In this document: positions 23,850-36,651 of the stretch, one piece after another
Layout: every line of letters begins with the position of its first letter
How positions within the stretch are numbered: the stretch's first letter is position 1
NCBI GenBank assembly: GCA_003586115.2
Contig: QVOM02000090.1
Location: 14,332,506 to 14,396,505, forward strand
Direction: 5' to 3'
Source: Salvator merianae
Taxonomy: Eukaryota; Chordata; Lepidosauria; Squamata; Teiidae
DNA length: 64,000 nt
The notes under the pieces: generated by a model
What the model was told of the DNA's origin: nothing
Databases searched by the model: none
The model's input: the letters and a program-made list of their open reading frames with translations, nothing else
Made by a program: the position numbers and the translations under genes

Positions 23850-25282
23850 TTAGGAGAACCAAAGCCGACTCCACAGCAAGAGGGGAACCGGCAGGGTCGC
23901 CGCGAGCCGCAACGAGGAACTCTGTGCTGGTTGTGCAACCCGGCATTGGGAGCGGGACTTGTTCTTTTTGGAGCATCCCTGCCGCTTTTTGGTGGGGACG
24001 GTGGAAGGCTCGATGGGCCCTAGGAATTCGGGCTTCAGGTTGGTCAGGGGGGGGTCCACCACGCTGGGAAAGGTGCCGAAGGGGGAGTCATTGATCTGCT
24101 TGTTGCTGCCGTTTTTGGGAAGGCCTGCCTCGCCCGGGAACTTGTTTTTGGCCATGTTCTCCTTATCCTTGAGCGGGTTGTTGGAAGAGGCCCGGCTGCT
24201 ATGCGAGGACGGGCCTGGCTTGGCTTTGGCTTCATAAATAAAAGATTTATCCATTTCTGGCTGGCAGCACTTTTGTGCATTGTCTCGGGGGTCTAGAGGG
24301 GGGGCGGCCGTCGGCAGCTTGCCCGACCTGGTCTTAGTGCTAAAAACACTCGTTCTTATCTGGTTGAAAGAGTCGACGCATCCTTCCAGGTCGCTGCTCG
24401 GGAGCCGTTTCAGGTCCCTCCCGGCCAGGTGGGCAGGCAGGTGGCACTCCAGCTCCGAGGAGGACCCCTTGAACTGCTTAAACCAATCCCAGAGGGAGCG
24501 GGCTTGGCAGTCGCACACCCACTGGTTCCCGTTCAGGCGGAGGTACTGGAGGGACACCAAGGGCGCCATCGTCTCTCCCGTGAGGACCGTCAGGTTGTTA
24601 TGGAACAGGTACAAGGTGGTCACCTTCCCAAGGTCGTGGAACGCCCTGCGGTGAACCGCGCTAACCCTGTTCTGGTGCAAGAGCAGCCTATCCAGGTTAA
24701 CCAGCCCCCGAAATACATTTTCCGACAAGCTCTTGATTTTGTTTCCATGCAAAAACAGATAGGTGAGGTTGGCAAGATCCACAAAGGTGTCATCCAGAAG
24801 GTTCTGGAGGTTATTATCCTGCAGGTAGAGATACTGCAAAGAGAAAAGCCCTCGGAAGAGCCCCGTGGCGAGTTCCAGGAGTCCGCAGCGGTCGAGGTGC
24901 AAGGTGTGGAGGTGGACAAGGCCCTGGAAGGTGGAAGGGTTGATGGACCTCAGGTTCAGGTTGTCACTGAGGTCAAGCTCCTCCAGTTTGTCGAGCCCAA
25001 AGAAAGCACCAGGTTCAATGAGGCTGATGTTGTTGGAATGGATCCAGAGGATGGACATGTTCCGGCAGGAGGTGAAACTGGTAGACCTGATCAGAGTTAT
25101 TTTGTTGCTGTGGAGGAAGATGCGTTGTGTCTGCACGGGAATCTCCGCTGGGATCACTCCAAGTCCTTGCTGCTGGCAGCTGATGGTGATTTTGGGTTCA
25201 CTGTAACATACGCAAGCCCCAGGGCAAGATTCCACTTCTGATGGGAAATTCAAGCAAAGCACCAAAATCAGCAGTTTGCTTC
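23850..25282 (-). CDS. RTN4R: Nogo-66 receptor 1 (reticulon-4 receptor), exon 2, partial CDS
   Basis: RTN4R is a GPI-anchored neuronal surface receptor for myelin inhibitors (Nogo-66, MAG, OMgp). It signals with co-receptors such as LINGO1 and p75/TROY to limit axon growth. Numbering from the first whole codon of this exon (Ser): residues 2-18 finish the hydrophobic signal peptide, the LRRNT cap begins CPGACVCY at 19-26, and leucine-rich repeats fill about 52-250. The LRRCT cap has cysteines at 256, 258, 279 and 301 around [13 protein letters not shown] Ser/Pro/basic stalk carries the family motif [10 protein letters not shown] near 396-405 and a basic [16 protein letters not shown] stretch near 431-446, and the hydrophobic tail 457-476 is the GPI signal. 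These motifs match RTN4R rather than RTN4RL1 or RTN4RL2. Exon 2 opens with two nucleotides (GA) of a split codon, so the start codon lies in an upstream exon. The frame is open to TAA at 23852-23850, with no lesion. Confidence 0.97.
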
Positions 25283-25325
25283 CTGAGAATAAGAAGGAAG
25301 GCGGAACGGTGGGGGGAAGGGGAGA
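25283..25325 (-). other. RTN4R: RTN4R intron 1 splice acceptor and polypyrimidine tract
   Basis: The minus strand reads a pyrimidine-rich run (cttcccccc...ttccttctt) ending 'attctcag' with the AG at 25284-25283. The exon then continues GA-AGC-AAA-CTG-CTG, in frame with the signal peptide. In human RTN4R the short first exon likewise ends within the signal peptide, so the split position fits the family. Confidence 0.9.
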
Positions 25326-25879
25326 GAGAAAAGAACAAGATGCAAATTAGGCCATTAGCATATCCTTTGCCAACATCCACAATATTTTGCACAAAATGCC
25401 TCTTTCCAGAACGCCTTAACTGCACAGCCTTGACAAATGCAAGTCAAAACAGCTTAAAATGCAAACATTAAATCCATTCCTCCAGCATTAGAGCGAGCAC
25501 AAGAGCTGATGTGAATAGGCATGTGCGGGGGGGGGGGGAATAAAAGATACCTTGACACTAACTTGACTATGTTGTACCCTTCCAGCCGTCCCAGTTTAGC
25601 TCTGATTTGGGTACCAAACGAGGGACAAAATCTATTAAAAAGAAAGTCAAATGCGGCAGATCTGGTCAGCACCACTTCGCTCCCAATGTCTCCCATGCCT
25701 CCCTCAGTCTCCATTACCTTCACTTCTCTTCTTACGTCAACTTTTGGATAGCTACAACGGAGGTGGCAGACCGTTTGTTGCCTGCATCCTATCCATTTAG
25801 AAATGGGCATTGCCAGGTGTCTGCTTGCTACAGATAAGCACAGACTTTTTGTGGTGTCTTCAGTTTGAATCCAACCCAA

Positions 25880-26125
25880 CAGGACTGGCTCAGTTCAGTT
25901 TCAAACTTTTTCCATTGAGTGGTGTGTTCTGCTTGATTCGAACCCCTCTGAACCACGTTCGAACAGAACGTGTTCGCTAGGTTCGTTAGAACACCCCTTT
26001 GTTCGGTTCAAACTCAAACCACGGTCAAATAGGCAGGGTGTTTGGTTTGAACTCGAACTTTTTGCACAGCCCTGTTTAATTTGAACCAGTTTGAACTCGA
26101 ACCAGCTCAGCACATCTCTGCTGTC
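25880..26125 (+). repeat. GTTCGAAC-rich dispersed element
   Basis: This is the best-preserved copy: 'ccacgttcgaacagaacgtg', 'ttcgctaggttcgttagaac', 'gcagggtgtttggtttgaac', then 'ttgaaccagtttgaactcga', ending 'cagcacatctctgctg'. It matches 17515-17730 throughout. It lies in RTN4R intron 1, about 0.6 kb upstream of exon 2. Confidence 0.65.
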
Positions 26126-27347
26126 TGCTTGATAAACCCAACGGTTAGCATCTAAAAGGCATCCCCCACATTTTATGGCAGAAGGAGAGATTCTTATGGT
26201 CTTGAAGACTTGACTGCCCTTGCAACATCTTCTTGGAGCATTAAGGCTTGTGAAGACAGGTGGCAAATGGTCCCATGAAAGAAATTGTCCCACATCATTA
26301 TTATGGCGGCATCTTGTGTTTCATTGCCCATATGCCGTATTTTGCATTTTTGATTTGCATACCACATTGAGCCTTGACTGAGGAGGAATCATGGACCAGA
26401 GAGATGGCACAAGTTTACATAATTTCCGAATTAAAAGGCATAACATGGCATAATTTCCAATTAAAAATTCTGATCTGGCAGCGGACTGGATGGTTCTGGT
26501 TGGAGCATTAACAGGAAGAACCTTGCTATCCTTCTAGTTCACTAAAGACAAGCCACCCAATATATTACTGGCACACATTCTTCCTTCCTTGGGAACAAAA
26601 GGCTTCCAAGAAACCCTCTGCTATTTCACCTCCTGCAGAAACAGCTCAGCAATGGGATGGATGTCTCAGGTCAGACGGTGCTCTGCTACGGAAGGTGCAC
26701 CTTGGCCTAAAGTGACCCGAATCTCCAGGCACCTGTCCAATTTGCCCACATCCGTGTCACCGCCTTTCCTGGCCTGACTCTTAGAACTTGGCAAGCCAGC
26801 TGTCGCTTTGCATTAAAGTGTAATGAGGCATTAAAATGCATGAGGGACACCAAGGGACTCTCAGGGGCCTTTCTTCCGCAGAGGCTGGGCCAAAAGGACT
26901 CCTGGCTTGGATGGCCTCAGGTGGTGGGTTGGCCATGGGGCAGTTTCTCCACATGGAGGGACTGAAGGTCAGAAACACCATGTGGGGCAGATGCTTCCTC
27001 CAAGTGCAGAATGACTAGGCGTGATTGCGAGAGATAACGGGTGAAGGTAACAAAGCTCTGAAAACCCATTTTTGAAAGTAGTTTTGTGAAACATGACCGT
27101 GTTAAGGCCCGAAGATACTAATATTTCTGCTGCTTCTGTTGAGGCAGTTTGGAAATATTCATCTCTTGTAGGGTGAAAATTAGCTCCTCATTACATAAAG
27201 CAGAATGCTAAAACAAAACGTAGTCTGTGTGTCCCCTTAATTCTGAGGTGCCCTGTGGACACTGAAGAAGGCATCTTCTGACACCATGTCTTCATTCACA
27301 GCGGCATCAGGAGCCTTTACTGGACCAATCACTATCAAAAGCACCTT

Positions 27348-27595
27348 AAGAACATAAGAACATAAGAGGAGCCCTGCTGGATCAGGCCACGGCCCATCTA
27401 GTCCAGCATTCCATCACTCACGGTGGCCCACCAAGGGCTTCTAGGCATCTTAAGCAGAAGATGAAGGCAAAACCTTCACTGGCTCTTGACTCCCTGCAAA
27501 AGGCCTTTAGAGGCATCCTGCCTGTCTCTCCAACCTGGAGGTGATACCTGGGCATCCATTCTAGTAGCCATTGATTCACCTGTTCCCCTTGATGC
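27348..27595 (-). mobile_element. CR1-family LINE 3' end, well preserved
   Basis: Starts with a doubled 'aagaacataagaacataaga' terminal repeat, then 'gagccctgctggatcaggcc', 'catctagtccagcattcc', 'ggcatcctgcctgtctctcc' and 'aacctggaggtgatacctgg', the reverse complement of the copy at 2610-2815. The short tandem tail is diagnostic of CR1. Confidence 0.8.
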
Positions 27596-30500
27596 AGGGT
27601 GAGATTTCATGCCTGGCACAGAGGCCCAACTGGAAATGGAGTTACGGAGGGTGCCATTTTCCATGTTGGATTGGGGCGTCTCCCCCATGCACCTGAAACA
27701 GAGACACCTTTGATCCAAAGACCATAGAAAGACACACTTCTGACTACCTTTAAGAGCTCACCTGCTGCACAGCCAAAACACAACTTTGCCCCCCCTTCCA
27801 TGAAGCTGTTTTCTTAGGAAATAACAACTTGTCCTTCTCACATCTCTGTGACCTTGCCAGTGGCCATTTATCTATCAGTCAGGAGGGCAGGATAAATTGT
27901 AATAAATAGATGCAATAACCAATAAATAAATAAATCCCAGCAAGGATTTGAACCCAGGTACTGCCTGCTGGAAAGCGCTAGAGAAACATTATTGTCTGCC
28001 TTATAGAGTGGTGAGACGCAGGAATATAAATCTCAATCAATAGATTATTATCATTTTGCTCTGTCAATACTAGACATATGGCTGGAATGTTTTATTGGGA
28101 GAGGCGCCCAGGGAACAATCGCACGAAGGACGGTGCTCTCATTCGTGAAATCACACCTGGAAAGTTAAACTGGAGCGATGACTTTGCTATCATAACTCCC
28201 TCAGGGCTTCCTAACAGGGTTTTTATCGGATGTTGAAAGGCGCTCAGTACGCAAGGGTTATCTTCTGCAGATCGTGCGCATTTCTGCAGAGGCCCAGGAG
28301 GCTGCAGGTCGAATCCACAGTGATGACGTCTCCCAGCTGGTTTGTCATGCCCTGACTCATCACAGCCCGTTGTGTGGAGTAGCATCACACGTCAAGCACA
28401 AAGGCTCCTGGGGCACTGGGCTGCCTGAAAAATGTCCCCTGGGAAATAAAAGCATGGCAACCAACACCTCTGTCATGACAGGAGAAACAGGGAGAGAATG
28501 ATGGGAAATACGGCACGGGGAGATGTAATCGGGGACAGCACAGAAAGATTTTGGAGCTTAGGGGCCTATACTGGGCCAAAGGGTGTGGATAAAGGTATCT
28601 GACACATGCTTGGCTTCTTCTGTGCCACGAGGACCCCAAACCATACCTGGCATTCTCCATTGCCATGCAGCTGACAAACAGATCATGGAACCATTTACTC
28701 TCTCTGTAACGCAGGTTGGTTTGATTGCAATCAGGACTCTGAGTTGATAAAGGGTTTTCTCCTGATTTGCAAAACGTCCATACATAATGTGTTGGGAAAC
28801 AGGACCTTCTGTTATCTTGAGCACACCAACACCATCCTGCAGAGGATGTTAAGTGCTCTTGCAGGCGAATTACACAAGATAATGAAAGGAGCCAAAACTA
28901 TGAGAAGACCCCACCCTATTCTCGGTGCCATGAAATCAAGGAGGGTCACTTCCTGTCAAACCCTGGGAAATCCTCACTCCTGTTTTGGGCCAAATGATAT
29001 TCCACTTTGAGAATCCATCCGACTCTAAGTAGGTACCATGGAAGCAAAAACGTAAAATACTCTTTCCCCTGTTTCAGTGAGGCACATATATTACCAACTA
29101 TTCTGGGGTTTGAGAGGTTGGCTGGTTCTGTTTTTATTTAATTGAATGGGAAGCAGTATAAGAAGCAGTTTAAATAGCTATGTCCTTACAGAAACCATTT
29201 GTGCTACAAGTGTTTCCATATCTTCCACACACTGTGAAGGGATGAAATATGGACTTCCAATTCTGCTGATCTCTCTCTCTCTTTCTCTCTGTCCATCTCA
29301 CCTGGGCAGCCTCCAGTCGTCAGGAGCTCCATATCCTCAGCCAGGGATCCTTTGCCATCCCTTCTGGGCATCCATGGTTCCAACCTGCCCCGTTCAAGCT
29401 TTCTCTAGAGAAAGTCCATCTTCTCCTTCTGCGAGCGCCACCTCCCTCTAGATCCCAGTGAAAACTTCACACTCTTTTTTTGAGTCAAAAACACCTCTTT
29501 GAAAGAAATAAATAAAAATGAAAGCATTGCCTGTCCAAGCCCATCAATTCTCTCCTAGAGCTTTTTGGCTTTGGATCTTTCGTGGATGCCTCCCGAGCGT
29601 TCTTAAAAGCCGGTTCCTTCCTCCAGTCCAAATGGCTGTGCTTCCGCTTTGCCATCTCCAAAGTGTGGGATGACTCAGAGAACTGGGAAGCAATTAGAGA
29701 GGGTCCATTATCTGCCTTTCCGCCGGTCCCAGTGCGATCGCATTGTCAGACACGGCAATTAGGAGGAAAGGGCTCTGGGGACCACTAATAGAAGCTCCTC
29801 TTTTTTTTGTTTTTAAAGAGGCCTGAGCAAAATGCAATTTTCTGCTGTTTGCCAAGACGTGCCCTTTCCCCCTGATCCTCCCCTCCTGATTCTATCGATT
29901 TGGAGATATGATAATGTAGCTTCCCTTCAGAGCAGGATCAATAATCATTAGAATTCTCTCCTGCCTGGACATAAAGGGGCTTAGACACCGCTCAAAGCCT
30001 TTTGCTGAGTCAAACAGCATTTTCTTGCCTTTGTCTCTGTAGGGAATGATAAAAGGTGATCCATTATTCTTTGAAATGGTTGCAGCCTACAGGTTTCTGC
30101 TTTATCTCCAAATCCATAGGGAAAATTATTGCCAACTTTCAGCCACGCCGAAACGGGAGCGCATTAAGATGCAGACAGGTATAGCTAGTGTGTTGCTCGT
30201 GTGTCGCCTCTGCACAGATCAGGACAACCAATTCACCCCATTCAGCCATCCCTGTTTTCAGAAAGCTGAAAGGTCTGGGTTCTGGCTGCCTCCATACGGC
30301 TTTCAGAGCACTCGGAAGTTCTCATCCTCACACATGGAAACCGCTTGCATCTGTGCCCAGGCACCCAGGCAGTGTGGAGAGGGACAAACCAGGGTACATT
30401 TTACTCAGGAATGTGCAGTCAGCTGGTATGGCTTGACAAATTCCGCCCCAGGACTTGGACTGCCAGGCGCCTCTGCCAAGACTCCCTTGTATCCAAGCAT

Positions 30501-31474
30501 GAACGAATGGCTCTCTGTTTGCTTGCTAAAGGGGCTGCTTCAGCCAAGGCAGCACCGGGCAGTGCAGAGTGGCACCCAGGCAGCAGAGGCAGACTCAGGC
30601 ACCCAGCCGAGGGGCACCATCTCCTCAGCTCTTCCCCATCGCCAACTTGGGTCGGCTTGGGGGGCACCTACAAGGCTAACTCCCAAATGCTGCCCATCAT
30701 TTGTGGAGGCAAAGACGCATCCGGCCATCCGGCACAGTGCTTGGCAGTGCACCAGGATTACAGACCCCTTGGGGGGCTCTGAGGACAGTTCTCGGATCAC
30801 CCCGGCCCTCAGCTCCTCCTGATTCAGGAAACGAAGCCCGGCGCTGTGCCTTGGTTGCCTTGTGCCTTCGTCTTGGGCTCCAAGGTCAACTTACGGGAGA
30901 ACTCCAGAGCAACCCAGGCACTGAATTTAAAAATGTGGGGGAGACCAGGAGGGCGCTGGGTGGAAGCGAGTGGTTTGCTTCCCCTTGCCTGAACCTCCCT
31001 CCAGACGAGGGTTTCCAGAGTCCAAATTGTTCTGAGTCGCTCTGACAACCCCTGGTTTTAATCTGGGGTCTCTTTGTGCATCTTGGGATGCCTCTGAGAT
31101 GCGATGTGTGCCTATAAATAAAGGAACGCGTCGCACTGCAGCGGTCAGCGCGTTCCCTTTCCGGGACGCCTTGTTGCTCCTCATAGCAAGCAGCAGCTTG
31201 ACCCTTAGACTGACCCCGAGCTTCCACCAGCCTCTGAAAGAGCGACTCGCTTCGGCTTGTTTTCCAGAGCTCTGGATGATTTCCCCATTGGCCAGGGCAG
31301 GGGCGAAAGGTCAGTAAAGGCTTATAACTTCCTTGGCCAGCTCTGGATGGAATCAGAAGACATAGCATGTAGCCCCTGTCTGGAGAGGGTGAAGCCTGGC
31401 AAATTCCAGATGACTGACAGGGAGAGGAAGCCACTTCTAAATCTGATGATGGGAGGCCGTCCTCCCTTGCTGAG

Positions 31475-31565
31475 ATCTGGCCCCTTATTCTGGATTACAT
31501 CCCAGGATGGGGAGCTGCCACCTGCCTGCTAGTGCAGACGACAGCAGGTCCGGGATGCCCCCCGA
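31475..31565 (+). mobile_element. Foldback-family fragment
   Basis: 'ccccttattctggattacat' followed by 'gctagtgcagacgacagcag' matches one arm and the central part of the element at 12984. Confidence 0.5.
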
Positions 31566-33105
31566 AGAAACTGCACCCCCTCCCTTCTTTCAGGCCCTGT
31601 TATTGTTGTTAGGGTGCTCCTCTTGTATTTTGTTTCTATAGTTGTAATCCACCCTGAGGCCTTCAGGTATGGAGTGGGCTAAAAATGCAAACAAACAAAT
31701 GCATACATAATTCTCTGAATTCCAAACTCTCCTAATCAGGATTTGGAAGAGTTCTCTCCGTCTTTGGATGCCCAGGGTCCGTGAACCTTGGTGACTGCTT
31801 GGCCTAGATGTCGGGGGGAGGGGTGCTGAACCCCGACAAAGGGGGGGGATGCCAGGCAGAGCATCACTTCAGCATGGGACCGTGGGTTGCCCAAGGCCTT
31901 CGCAGGAGCAAGAGCATAGTGGCGAAGGCAGTCGGTCTCAGCTGCGCTCTGCTTACAGGACAAAAGTGCGGATCCTTTTAATGAGTTACGGGATCTTGGC
32001 CCAACACAAATTTCTCCCCACAAGCCATGAAGGAGGTGGAGAATCTGCTCCTCAGAAACACGACGCCTCTGACATTTCCCGGCTTGGCCTGTGAGGTTCC
32101 CTGCAGCTCTGGGCACAAGCAAGTCTGCCAACGAAGCTGGGAAGCTCTCGGCTCCGTTTCACGTGGATCCTCACAGAGCAGCAATAAGCAACAGTTCAGT
32201 GCTTAATTCCTTATTGATTAACTCTCACATTAGATCTGACATTTTCTCCAAGGGTCAATGGCAGGCTAACCAGGCTGTCCTGGCACATTTATACTTGGCG
32301 GAACACTTTAATACAGCCCAAGGAAACTGGATATATATGCCACCTCTGCCCAAAACTGTGGACTTCGGATGAGCGTAGACCCAATGTCTTTTCCTTTTTC
32401 TGTTCCTCATGGCCCCTGAAACTCCAGAGAGGCCACTTGGTTAATGGTCCCGAATCATCACATGACTGCGTGTGGACAGCGTTTAACCTGCCCACAATGG
32501 ATAAAGATCAGGGACAGCTCAGGACATTTCTAGGACAGCTGCAGCCAACTGAGGTGCATTCACCCACATTCCTGCAATCCGCTGGGAGCATTCCCCAAAG
32601 TAAGAGCCAGAAGGCCCATAATACTGACTCATTAGTTCTTTGTCCCTTCTCTATTTGCATCCCTTCCTCTGCTAACAAACAGCGCCAGTCACAGCATCCA
32701 GTTTGACCCTTGGGTGGCTAAGGTCATGGACCATACACACCCCAGCCACCTGCAAGTCAAGCCCGGCTGCTATTTGACTGGATTATTGCTTTAATGAGGT
32801 TGAAGGAAGAGTTTACTTAGCCTGATGGCTTAAATCCTCAACAAACTACCCAAATGAGATTACGGACTTTGTTAATGCTGGATTCTTTATCCTCAGCCAT
32901 TCCATTAGTAAAACTATTGAACCAACAGAATGGATCTAAGCTGAGGTTTGAGTAAATATTGCTAGGTTGCTAAAGTGAAATGAGAAATTGTTCATTAAAA
33001 AGGAAAAAAAATCCAGAACTTGTTGGAGGTTATAAAGACTGAGGCCTGGATATTTCCCCAGCTTTGGTTGAAGCCCTTATCACTGCCTCAGCCTTTCTTG
33101 AACTC

Positions 33106-33220
33106 ATAGGCCCTTTCTGCTCTGGGCCTTATTCTGGGAAGTATCCCCGAATAGGGGGGTTCCCATCCACATGCTAGTGCAGACTATGGCAGACCCTACC
33201 ATAAGGTTGTTGTAGACAGA
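33106..33220 (+). mobile_element. Foldback-family element, left arm and centre
   Basis: 'ggccctttctgctctgggcc' then 'ttattctgggaagtatcccc', 'cacatgctagtgcagactat' and 'ggcagaccctacc'. It shows the left terminus and centre of the 12984 palindrome; the right arm is missing. Confidence 0.6.
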
Positions 33221-33314
33221 AGTATCCCAGAAATAGACTCTTACATTTATGTACTTCTGACTTCACAGGATGGCAGAAACTGTTGTTAAGAGAGAAGAAA
33301 CTAATTCTTACTAG

Positions 33315-33480
33315 AGATGAACCAAACTGATTTTGGAACAACTGGGGTGTTTGCATGGTTCGCCTGTGAACCAAACCACACTATTGTTCGAAAAAAACCC
33401 GGTTCGAATCAAACCTGAACCAAGTGTAGTTGGTTCAGTTCAAACCAAACCACTGAATTTCAGTTCAAGCACTTGCCTAG
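33315..33480. repeat. GTTCGAAC-rich dispersed element
   Basis: Begins 'agagatgaaccaaactgatt', with 'cccggttcgaatcaaacctg' and 'ggttcagttcaaaccaaacc'. Same vocabulary and terminal 'agagatg' as other copies. Confidence 0.5.
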
Positions 33481-34019
33481 TTCTTACCTTTTCTTTTTTC
33501 TTTTTTTCCTGAATAAAGTAAGGATTTGGGAATGCTCTTAAGCCACCTTCCCTTGAAACCAAAAAGTCAAAAAAATACTCGTTTCCCTTCTGACAGAGAA
33601 GACGATCCCATACTCACACACAAACAGAGCAATCACGGATCACTTGTCATTCCCTTGCAGGATACAGACGCTGGAATTAACACCTCTGCCTCATTCTAGA
33701 TCTCTCCCATGAGCTCTGAGAGCAAGAGAGCCTATGACTGTCTCCTCCACAGATGATAACAAGCCTTACAAGGGTCACGGAAGCCTTCTCTGAAAAGCCC
33801 AGATACTTCATCCTATTACTGCATGCTGAAGTAATCTCATTCCAGTGTTGCTATGGGCTGAAAGACTGCAGGAAATCCAGCTCTGAAAGGATTGTGAAAA
33901 ACGCAAATTTCTGCTCCATTCAGGCTTCAAGTCCATCTGAACTTTGTGTCTGATCCTTTGAATTGCATGCAAATCCCCTTGTAGGCAGCACAGTGTGGAT
34001 ATCTGTCGATGCTGCTATC

Positions 34020-34150
34020 CATTCACGCATGGAGGCGGCCAACCTCTGTCCATCTTAGACAACCAATACCAACTCCCCTATGGCTCCATCTCCTGGTAGC
34101 ACCTCCAGGTTGGAGGGTCAGGCAGGACACCTCTCAAGGCCATTTGCATG
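34020..34150 (+). mobile_element. CR1-family LINE 3' region, fragment
   Basis: 'tagcacctccaggttggagg' and 'aggcaggacacctctcaagg' then 'ccatttgca' match 2645-2695 of the plus-strand CR1 copy. Confidence 0.5.
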
Positions 34151-34154
34151 AGCT

Positions 34155-34275
34155 TGCTAGAAGAGATGTGCCGAACTTGGGAGAACTGGGGTGCGGCCCG
34201 CATTGAACCAAATTCCAGCACCACTGAACAGGTCAGGCTGCCCCATCGCCTTCCTCCCAGGTGTCTCACTGAGGA
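34155..34275. repeat. GTTCGAAC-family terminal fragment
   Basis: 'ctagaagagatgtgccgaac' begins here, the terminal word of the family ('agagatgtgc...gaac'), followed by 'gcattgaaccaaattccag'. It directly abuts the CR1 fragment, suggesting one inserted into the other. Confidence 0.4.
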
Positions 34276-36631
34276 GGCCAGATAGTCTGGATTCCAGTTG
34301 ACATGGTTTGTGGGGAGGTGTGAGGTGGTAGAAGGACAAGGAGGCCCTCAACTTTACAGAGTGCAGTGGTCAAATGACAATGGCCCCTTCCCTAAATTAC
34401 ATGACACCGGGAAATAAAAATGGTGATCTCCAGGGGCAACTGTCAAAAACATACATTCTTTGTAAAAACACACACACACATTTTAAAGTGTTTACAATTC
34501 TTTGGATTAAACCATATGCTGTTTAATGTGGCCATGTGTTGGAATGGCTTCAAAATCAGCTCCAAGGAAAAGCCATGCAGAAGAAAAATATACTGATTCA
34601 TTCACCACGAGGGGCAAACTGCATTTTGTATATACTAATAATATTTGTGCATTGATTTCCTTGTATTTATAAACATGCCCTTCATCATATTGATTTCCTG
34701 CTGGGTCACTGCGAGAGTTGCAGTCAAACCAAGCAGGACAGCACTGTATAAAATACTCTAAGAACCTTTAAAGAGATAACACAAACATTTCTCAGGAATT
34801 ATATTGTACATTACAGATGCCTCATTGAACTCCTAAGCAAAAAAAATATTTTTTTCCTTAACCAGTAGAAAAACCCAGAATCTCGGAAAGCTCCTTTTTC
34901 AGACTGTAAAATTCTCATAACCCTTAGCCAAAGAGGTCATTGGCTGCTTTGCTGAGGATTATGGGAACTGTTGTGTAAAAAGAAAAGTTCTCTTTCAAAC
35001 GCTGCCAAAACCCATGTGCTTCCTTGCCAAAGACACACTGGAAAACTGGGAAGTCTACAGGTGGTGAACTGAGATACAGAAGAACACTGAGAAAAATCTG
35101 TGTCCTTCACATTGTGAATACAATACATTCCAAACTATGTGAATCATTTAAACTTTTGCACTGAAATTCTCTGTCAGACAATGCCTATGGAACTGCTCCA
35201 CTTAGAGAAAGGTGATCAACAAAATCAATTCATTAATGAAAGTAACACAAAAAAATTGTATTTCATTGTGAGAAATGAGCAGAAATAATGGGCAGATAAA
35301 ATTCACAAGGAATGCCTTTTTGAAACCTTATCCATTATTTTTGACATGCATCAGATACAAAATCCTGTCAGTTGCCAACATTTGCATGTCTCATTTCTCA
35401 AAAACTATCAAATAGTGAAGCACTATTGTCTGCCAGATGCAAAACATTGCCAAAGATTGAAATCAAGTACCTAAACGCTGGGTGGATTTCTGGCACATAT
35501 TCAGTCATTCATAGAATATGTTGGAAATATCCTAAAATTCAGAAAGACCTTCTGACTAATCTTGCTTCTAATCTTGATGAAAGAATAACCCTCGTGAAAC
35601 AACAGTGGTGGAAATATCCAGTTCAATGCTATTAGTTCAGCCAACTTATCTCCATGTGTCTCACTAGGAACGTATGCAGCCACTGTAGGGACCTTCCTGT
35701 AATTTTGAATGGCTGTTTTCATTTGCAAGCCGGAAATGAATTAAGTCCTGCCCACACGCATTGGGAAGAAACTAGCAAAACCACATTTGCACGCTTGAAC
35801 AGGCCTTAAAAATGGAAGCTTCAAAAATGGAAGCTTCTGTACAAATGGAACATTAAATTGCTTTTTTAACAAGCCAGAGACAAAACCAACTTCTTTTAAT
35901 TGTTAGCTAAGCTTTCTCCTGGACAACCCTCTTGCACACATTCTAACTTCCATAAATATGTATCAGTATACAGAAAATCTCAGCTGGATTTTATATGAGC
36001 ACAGAAAGACGCCCCCACCCAACCCCAAAAAGTTGTGGAGGGGGCTTTCTAAGACTACTAGGAAAAAGCTAATGAGTGGCCTTTTAAGATGGGCGTCTTC
36101 CCTTTGGAAGGAGAGCTACATTTTGTGGTTTAAAAGTCACCCTGCTTGCCCACAATGGAGGTGTGAAATGCACTTTGCAGCCCAGCAAAGCACCTGGTTT
36201 TGATGCATCCACTTTGCTGTCCTAACTGGGGGTGTGAGCTTCATGTCACTGCCTGTGTATATGATTCCTCCTCTATGCTTATGCACAAATCATAATTGTT
36301 CAAGGAAGTGGGAAAGCAGAGAAGGGTGCTTCTGAAATTAATTACTTTCCAACTCATTTGCTCAAGAGCTACACTGGGAACATGCGAAGAATTACAGCCT
36401 TAATTAGGGAGGCAACAACCCCTAACTCATAACAATGGTCTCCTGGCTTGGGGAGTTATTTGATAACAACAATGAAATATATCTAGCCTTTATTGCAATA
36501 TCTAACAATGGAGGGCAGAAGCATAATCCAGATTGCAATTGGTTCCAGCATGTGGGGAAACGTTTCTGTCTTTGGGTTGGTTGGTTTGCTGGTTTGCTTG
36601 CTTGACCTAAATTAGGTCAAAGGAAAAAAAG

Positions 36632-36651
36632 AGAGAGAGAGAGAGAAAGAT
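36632..36651. repeat. (GA)n short tandem repeat
   Basis: About nine GA dinucleotides in a purine run. Confidence 0.85.

Noticed and set aside
24429..25241. A 270-codon open frame on the plus strand
   Set aside because: It is the antisense shadow of the RTN4R exon: GC-rich coding sequence leaves the opposite strand open. It has no family resemblance of its own.
23850..25282. Assignment to RTN4RL1 or RTN4RL2 rather than RTN4R
   Set aside because: The CPGACVCY cap, the KCCQP stalk motif, INDSPFGT and the length fit RTN4R; the paralogues lack these stalk motifs.
30046..30822. A 258-codon plus-strand frame
   Set aside because: It has low-complexity composition with no motif and overlapping open frames on both strands, as expected by chance in a stop-poor GC-rich stretch.
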